From: Hyphomicrobiales bacterium
Lineage (GTDB): Bacteria > Pseudomonadota > Alphaproteobacteria > Rhizobiales > Rhizobiaceae
Length of the DNA: 64,000 nucleotides
Direction of reading: 5' to 3'
Assembly (NCBI GenBank): GCA_900472925.1
Contig: UCJU01000012.1
Span: forward strand, 80,740-144,739
The notes beneath the pieces are model-generated. The model was not told the origin of the DNA. It worked only from the letters and a program-made list of their open reading frames with translations, and searched no databases. Shown one piece after another: positions 60,381 through 64,000 of this stretch. The stretch's first letter is position 1. Each line of letters starts with the position of its first letter. Made by a program: the position numbers and the translations under genes.

Positions 60381-62861
60381 TTACGTTCCGCGCGGTTTCA
60401 CGCGATTGGTCGGCTGTGCCGAAGCGGGATCTTCCGGCCATGGATGACGCGGGTAACGCCCGCGCATGTCCGCCCGCACGTCTTTCCACGAACCCGCCCA
60501 GAAACCGGGGAGATCCCGTGTGGTCTGTATCGGCCTGTGTGCGGGGGAGGTCAATTCCAGGAGCAGTGGCAATTTGCCGCCCGCGACCGAGGGGTGGTGC
60601 TTCAGCCCGAAAAGCTCCTGCACACGAATGGTCAGCGTCGGCTCTTCGCCATCGTAGCTGATAGGATGCTTCTGGCCCGTGGGTGCTTCGAAATGGGTCG
60701 GCAGGAGTTTAGGGAGTTCACGCGCTGCGGCGTGCGGCACAAGCGACAGCAACCCGTCCATGATGCCGCCTGCTCGGATGTCTTGCAGGCTCCTTGCATC
60801 ATGCTGAAAGGGAATGAACCATTCGTCCAGCCGCGCGAGCAGCCCCTCATCGCTGGTGTCCGGCCAGGGTTCGCCGATGGTCCGGTGGAGGAAGCCGAGA
60901 CGTTGGCGCAATTGCTGCGCGTCTTTGGAGAAAGACAGAATGGTCAGACTGTAATCGCGAAGCCCTTTGGCAAGTGCAATGGCCGCCTTCTCTCCTGTCG
61001 GTTTTCCCAGTGGCGTTTCGTCCAGAACAATCGATCCGATGCGAACGACGCGCCGCGCCCGGACCTGACCGCTTGGCTTGTCGAAAAACAACTGATCTTC
61101 CTGCGTGATAGCATACGGCAGCTGGTGCTCCACGTCTTCACGCCGTATCGACGCCGCTGCCAGAATGCGCGGTTGCGCGGCACGCCCGGTTACATCGGCC
61201 ACAACCAGCATTTTCTCCGTGGCGAGACGCTCAGTTTCGGAAAGTTCCGCACCCCGGCCATTCGCCATCACATAACGACCACGTCCACCTCGCTGGAAGG
61301 CAATACGATCCGGGTAGGCATGCAGCAGCAGTTCCCCGGCCGTCACAGGTTCGACGGCTGTCTTTCGGTTGCCACCACCAAGGGAGGATGCAATTCGCTT
61401 GGCCAAGCCCCTGGCTGCGGTGGCGCGTTCGCTCTTTTCATGTCTGAAACGGCGAAGCCTTTCCTCAATATCTAGGTCACTGCCGCCAAGCCCCTGTTCG
61501 GTCAGCAGCACCGCCAGCATCGCAGCCTCGTCGCCATGACCATCGTCTTGCGCCGCGATCACCATGGCTGAAAGACGCGGAGGCATTGCCAGCTCCCGCA
61601 TTTTCCTGCCACGCTGGGTAATGGCACCTTTGTTATCGAGCGCACCTAGACTGACCAGGAGCGCGCGCGCTTCACTTAGCGCGGTTTCGGGCGGCTGATC
61701 CAGAAACGCAAGCGGTGCCGGATCGCTCACGCCCCAATGGGCAAGGTCAAGCACCAAACCAGACAAATCGCTGGCCAGAATTTGCGGCGGCGTAAAGGCG
61801 GGAAGGGCGGCGGTTTGCCCCGCATGCCAGAGCCGGATGGCGATACCTGGCTCGGTTCTGCCAGCACGTCCCGCGCGCTGGTCAGCCGACGCGCGGGATA
61901 CCTTGACCGTTTCCAGACGTGTCATGCCTGTCGCTGGCTCAAAAATCGGCAGACGCTGCAAGCCGCTGTCGATGACGACCCTTACACCATCGATGGTGAT
62001 GGAGGTTTCGGCAATGGAGGTTGCCAGCACGATCTTGCGCTTGCCCGGTTGCGCCGGCTTGATCGCTGCATCCTGTTCCTTTTGAGACAGATTGCCGTAA
62101 AGGGGAATGACACTGGTATCTGGCCCAAAGCGACCTTCGAGCCGCTCGACGGTCCGCGTGATTTCGCCTTGTCCTGGCAGAAAGGCAAGGATCGATCCCT
62201 CTTCGCTGCCGTGCGCATCGGTGATGGCGCGGGCGACGCTGTCTTCTATCCGCTCACGGCTTGGCCTGTCATCATAACGAATATCGATAGGAAAACTGCG
62301 TCCCAAACTTTTGATGACCGGCGCGCGCGCCATCAGGCCGCTTATTCGGTCCACATCGAGAGTGGCCGACATGACGACGATCTTCAGGTCATCGCGAAGT
62401 CCGGCTTGGACATCCAGAGCCAAGGCAAGACCGAAATCGCCGTCGAGCGAACGTTCGTGAAACTCATCGAAAATCACAGCCGAAACGCCGTCGAGTTCCG
62501 GATCGTCCAGAACCATGCGCGCAAAGACTCCCTCGGTGACGACCTCGATCCGCGTCTTGACCGAGATGCGGTTGTCCAGCCGCATGCGATAGCCCACCGT
62601 TTCGCCAACACTTTCCCCCAGAAGCGCTGCCATGCGGCTGGCCGCAGCGCGGGCTGCCAGTCTGCGTGGCTCCAGCAGAATGATTTTGCCGTCTCCGCGC
62701 CATGGCTGATCGAGCAGGTAAAGCGGGACCAGCGTCGTCTTGCCCGCACCGGGTGGTGCAGAAAGCACCGCTTGTCCACGGCTCGCCAGTGCATCTCCAA
62801 TCTTGGCCAACACGTCTGTCACCGGCAGGGTGGGCAATATCTGCTCTATAGTCTGTGTCAT
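60381..62861 (-). CDS. hrpB: ATP-dependent RNA helicase HrpB
   Basis: DEAH-family helicase of 826 residues. Motif I SAPPGAGKTTLVPLYLL, motif II DEFHERSLDGD (DEFH), motif III SATLD, motif V ATSIAETSITIDGV and motif VI QRAGRAGRTEPG. The C-terminal domain WQ-type DUF1605/HrpB region is complete. ATG 62861 (MTQTIEQILP) lies 13 bases after the cyclodeaminase stop; ATG 62894 would extend into that gene. Cellular role of HrpB is unclear in this group. Confidence 0.95.
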   Translation of the reverse strand: MTQTIEQILPTLPVTDVLAKIGDALASRGQAVLSAPPGAGKTTLVPLYLLDQPWRGDGKIILLEPRRLAARAAASRMAALLGESVGETVGYRMRLDNRISVKTRIEVVTEGVFARMVLDDPELDGVSAVIFDEFHERSLDGDFGLALALDVQAGLRDDLKIVVMSATLDVDRISGLMARAPVIKSLGRSFPIDIRYDDRPSRERIEDSVARAITDAHGSEEGSILAFLPGQGEITRTVERLEGRFGPDTSVIPLYGNLSQKEQDAAIKPAQPGKRKIVLATSIAETSITIDGVRVVIDSGLQRLPIFEPATGMTRLETVKVSRASADQRAGRAGRTEPGIAIRLWHAGQTAALPAFTPPQILASDLSGLVLDLAHWGVSDPAPLAFLDQPPETALSEARALLVSLGALDNKGAITQRGRKMRELAMPPRLSAMVIAAQDDGHGDEAAMLAVLLTEQGLGGSDLDIEERLRRFRHEKSERATAARGLAKRIASSLGGGNRKTAVEPVTAGELLLHAYPDRIAFQRGGRGRYVMANGRGAELSETERLATEKMLVVADVTGRAAQPRILAAASIRREDVEHQLPYAITQEDQLFFDKPSGQVRARRVVRIGSIVLDETPLGKPTGEKAAIALAKGLRDYSLTILSFSKDAQQLRQRLGFLHRTIGEPWPDTSDEGLLARLDEWFIPFQHDARSLQDIRAGGIMDGLLSLVPHAAARELPKLLPTHFEAPTGQKHPISYDGEEPTLTIRVQELFGLKHHPSVAGGKLPLLLELTSPAHRPIQTTRDLPGFWAGSWKDVRADMRGRYPRHPWPEDPASAQPTNRVKPRGT

Positions 62862-62874
62862 GCCACTCACGAAT

Positions 62875-63816
62875 TCAGGTTTTGATGCTTTCATAGGCCA
62901 GAATTGCGCCGGCAAGATCTTCCAGCGCAGCGCCGACGGATTTGAACAGCGTTATTTCGTGATCATCAGCACGTCCTTTATGATGGCCAGACACGAGATC
63001 GCGAAGCTCGGCGCGAATATCATCGCGTTTGATGACGCCTGCCGCGAGGGGCTGAACGATGTCACCCCCCTCTTTCAGCGCGCCATCGAAGGTATCGACA
63101 AAAATGCTGGCACGTTTGACCGCCACATCGTCGCTTTCACGCATTGTCGGCTTGAAAGCGCCAACGAGATCGAGATGCGCACCGGGTTTCAACCATTCGC
63201 CCCTGATCAAGGGGCTGTCAGAAAGTGTCGCGCATGAAATGATGTCAGCTGAGCGTGCCACCCCCTCAAGATCAGTGCAGGCTTTTGCATCAAACCCAAG
63301 CTTACGGGCATCCTCGGCCGTTTTCTCCGCCGCCGCAGGGTTGCGTCCCCATATATGGAAGGATTGCAGTAGACGCGCCGTGGCATGCGCCTCGATGAGG
63401 TTCAGCGACAATCGCCCGGTGCCGATCATCAACATCGATGATGCATCTTGGTGTGCGAGATATCTGGAGGCAAGAGCCGACGTCGCTGCCGTGCGCCGCG
63501 CCGTCAACTCGCCACCTTCTATTGCGGCCAGCATTTCGCCGGTCTTGCCGGATGACAACAGATAGGTGCCAAAAATCGCTGGCAGCGACCGCTGGCTGTT
63601 ATCGGGAAAGACGGACAGTATCTTCACACCAACGTAAGATCCGGGAACCCATGCTGGCATCATCAACAGTGTTGCCTCGCTCTCGCCAGGCACCTCTACC
63701 TCATGATGGTGCCTGACGGGCATCACGCAGTGGCCACGAAACATGCTCGCTATTGCATCGATAAGCGCGGGCCAACTGAGTGCACGTCGCGTTTCTTCCT
63801 CATTGAGAACCAGCAT
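62875..63816 (-). CDS. ornithine cyclodeaminase/mu-crystallin family protein
   Basis: NAD(P)-dependent enzyme family of 313 residues. The N-terminal substrate domain has LPAIFGTYLLSSGKTGEMLA and GGELTARRTAATSALA (catalytic-region Arg/Lys), and the Rossmann domain has MLMIGTGRLSLNLIEAH, lacking the more usual GxGxQA sequence at one position (L replaces Q). Asp in HLDLVGAFKP is conserved. Could be ornithine cyclodeaminase, alanine dehydrogenase or a pyrroline reductase-type enzyme. It is upstream of hrpB and probably co-transcribed. Confidence 0.88.
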   Translation of the reverse strand: MLVLNEEETRRALSWPALIDAIASMFRGHCVMPVRHHHEVEVPGESEATLLMMPAWVPGSYVGVKILSVFPDNSQRSLPAIFGTYLLSSGKTGEMLAAIEGGELTARRTAATSALASRYLAHQDASSMLMIGTGRLSLNLIEAHATARLLQSFHIWGRNPAAAEKTAEDARKLGFDAKACTDLEGVARSADIISCATLSDSPLIRGEWLKPGAHLDLVGAFKPTMRESDDVAVKRASIFVDTFDGALKEGGDIVQPLAAGVIKRDDIRAELRDLVSGHHKGRADDHEITLFKSVGAALEDLAGAILAYESIKT

Positions 63817-64000
63817 TATAAACTCCCGCTATGATGATCGGGAATAACCTTAGCAACGCAGCCTTGTCTGGTGAAGGTAGAGGAAGGGAATGGATTGAAA
63901 AACGGCAGCTATAATGGGCTCTAAAACAGGTTCGAAACAAAAAACCTAAAATCCCCCAACCATTTCAATGGATTAAATTTTTTCTATTATTTCTGTAAGG
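63817..64000. other. AT-rich intergenic region at the window edge
   Basis: The last 184 bases hold no gene I can support. They become AT-rich towards the end (63950-64000) and presumably include the promoter of the leftward cyclodeaminase gene and the flank of a gene beyond the window. Confidence 0.6.

Overview
This window is origin-proximal chromosome from an alphaproteobacterium of the Rhizobiaceae, most likely the Agrobacterium/Rhizobium group. The evidence is chvG/chvI beside pckA, an actR/actS pair, a DivL-type kinase with Tyr at the phosphoacceptor position, TsaE fused to a sugar kinase, and the order mnmG-mnmE-rho-hemJ-hemE | regulatory kinase-maf-aroE-coaE-dnaQ-secB, which is the arrangement around the circular-chromosome origin in this family. 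The species cannot be named from this sequence alone.

Layout. 1-5588: leftward genes mnmG (cut by the window edge), mnmE, rho, hemJ, hemE. 5589-5993: a 405-base interval with a perfect DnaA box and AT-rich DNA, the probable replication origin. 5994-26 kb: mostly rightward genes (PPDK regulator, maf, aroE, coaE, dnaQ; the Tim44-like/mltA/smr/xre operon; gyrB; a fumarylacetoacetase-family hydrolase; phaZ; a YgjP-like peptidase; trpFBA-accD-folC). Leftward secB, fxsA and a nitroreductase lie between them. 25.9-37.8 kb: a leftward cluster divL - tsaE/kinase fusion - MurU-like - addB - addA - trxA. 38-43.4 kb: leftward ahcY, then chvI-chvG-hprK-EIIA-HPr. 43.7-45.9 kb: rightward pckA and arfB. 45.9-51.4 kb: leftward hisB-DUF2628-hisH-hisA-hisF-hisE-coaA, interrupted between hisH and hisA by a two-gene cassette of unknown function. 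51.6-56.9 kb: rightward hslVU, a DUF1402 protein and glcB. 57-63.8 kb: an L,D-transpeptidase lipoprotein, mmcB, actR/actS, hrpB and an ornithine cyclodeaminase-family gene.

Five near-identical ParB-binding (parS) sites with the core GATTCACGTGAAAC sit just behind, or overlapping, gene stop codons at 1.1, 7.4, 16.4, 20.6 and 45.4 kb. The one site left of the putative origin is in the opposite orientation to the four on its right. Together with the origin this looks like the chromosome's segregation (centromere) region.

Most genes are core housekeeping: tRNA modification, transcription termination, heme, aromatic amino acid, histidine, CoA and folate synthesis, DNA repair, regulated proteolysis and central carbon metabolism. 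The most novel content is the cassette at 48773-49512. Other points of interest are the TsaE-kinase/MurU-like peptidoglycan recycling neighbourhood, the leaderless MltA in an operon with a Tim44-like protein, and an inverted repeat in front of ahcY. I saw no rRNA, tRNA, insertion sequence or CRISPR array.
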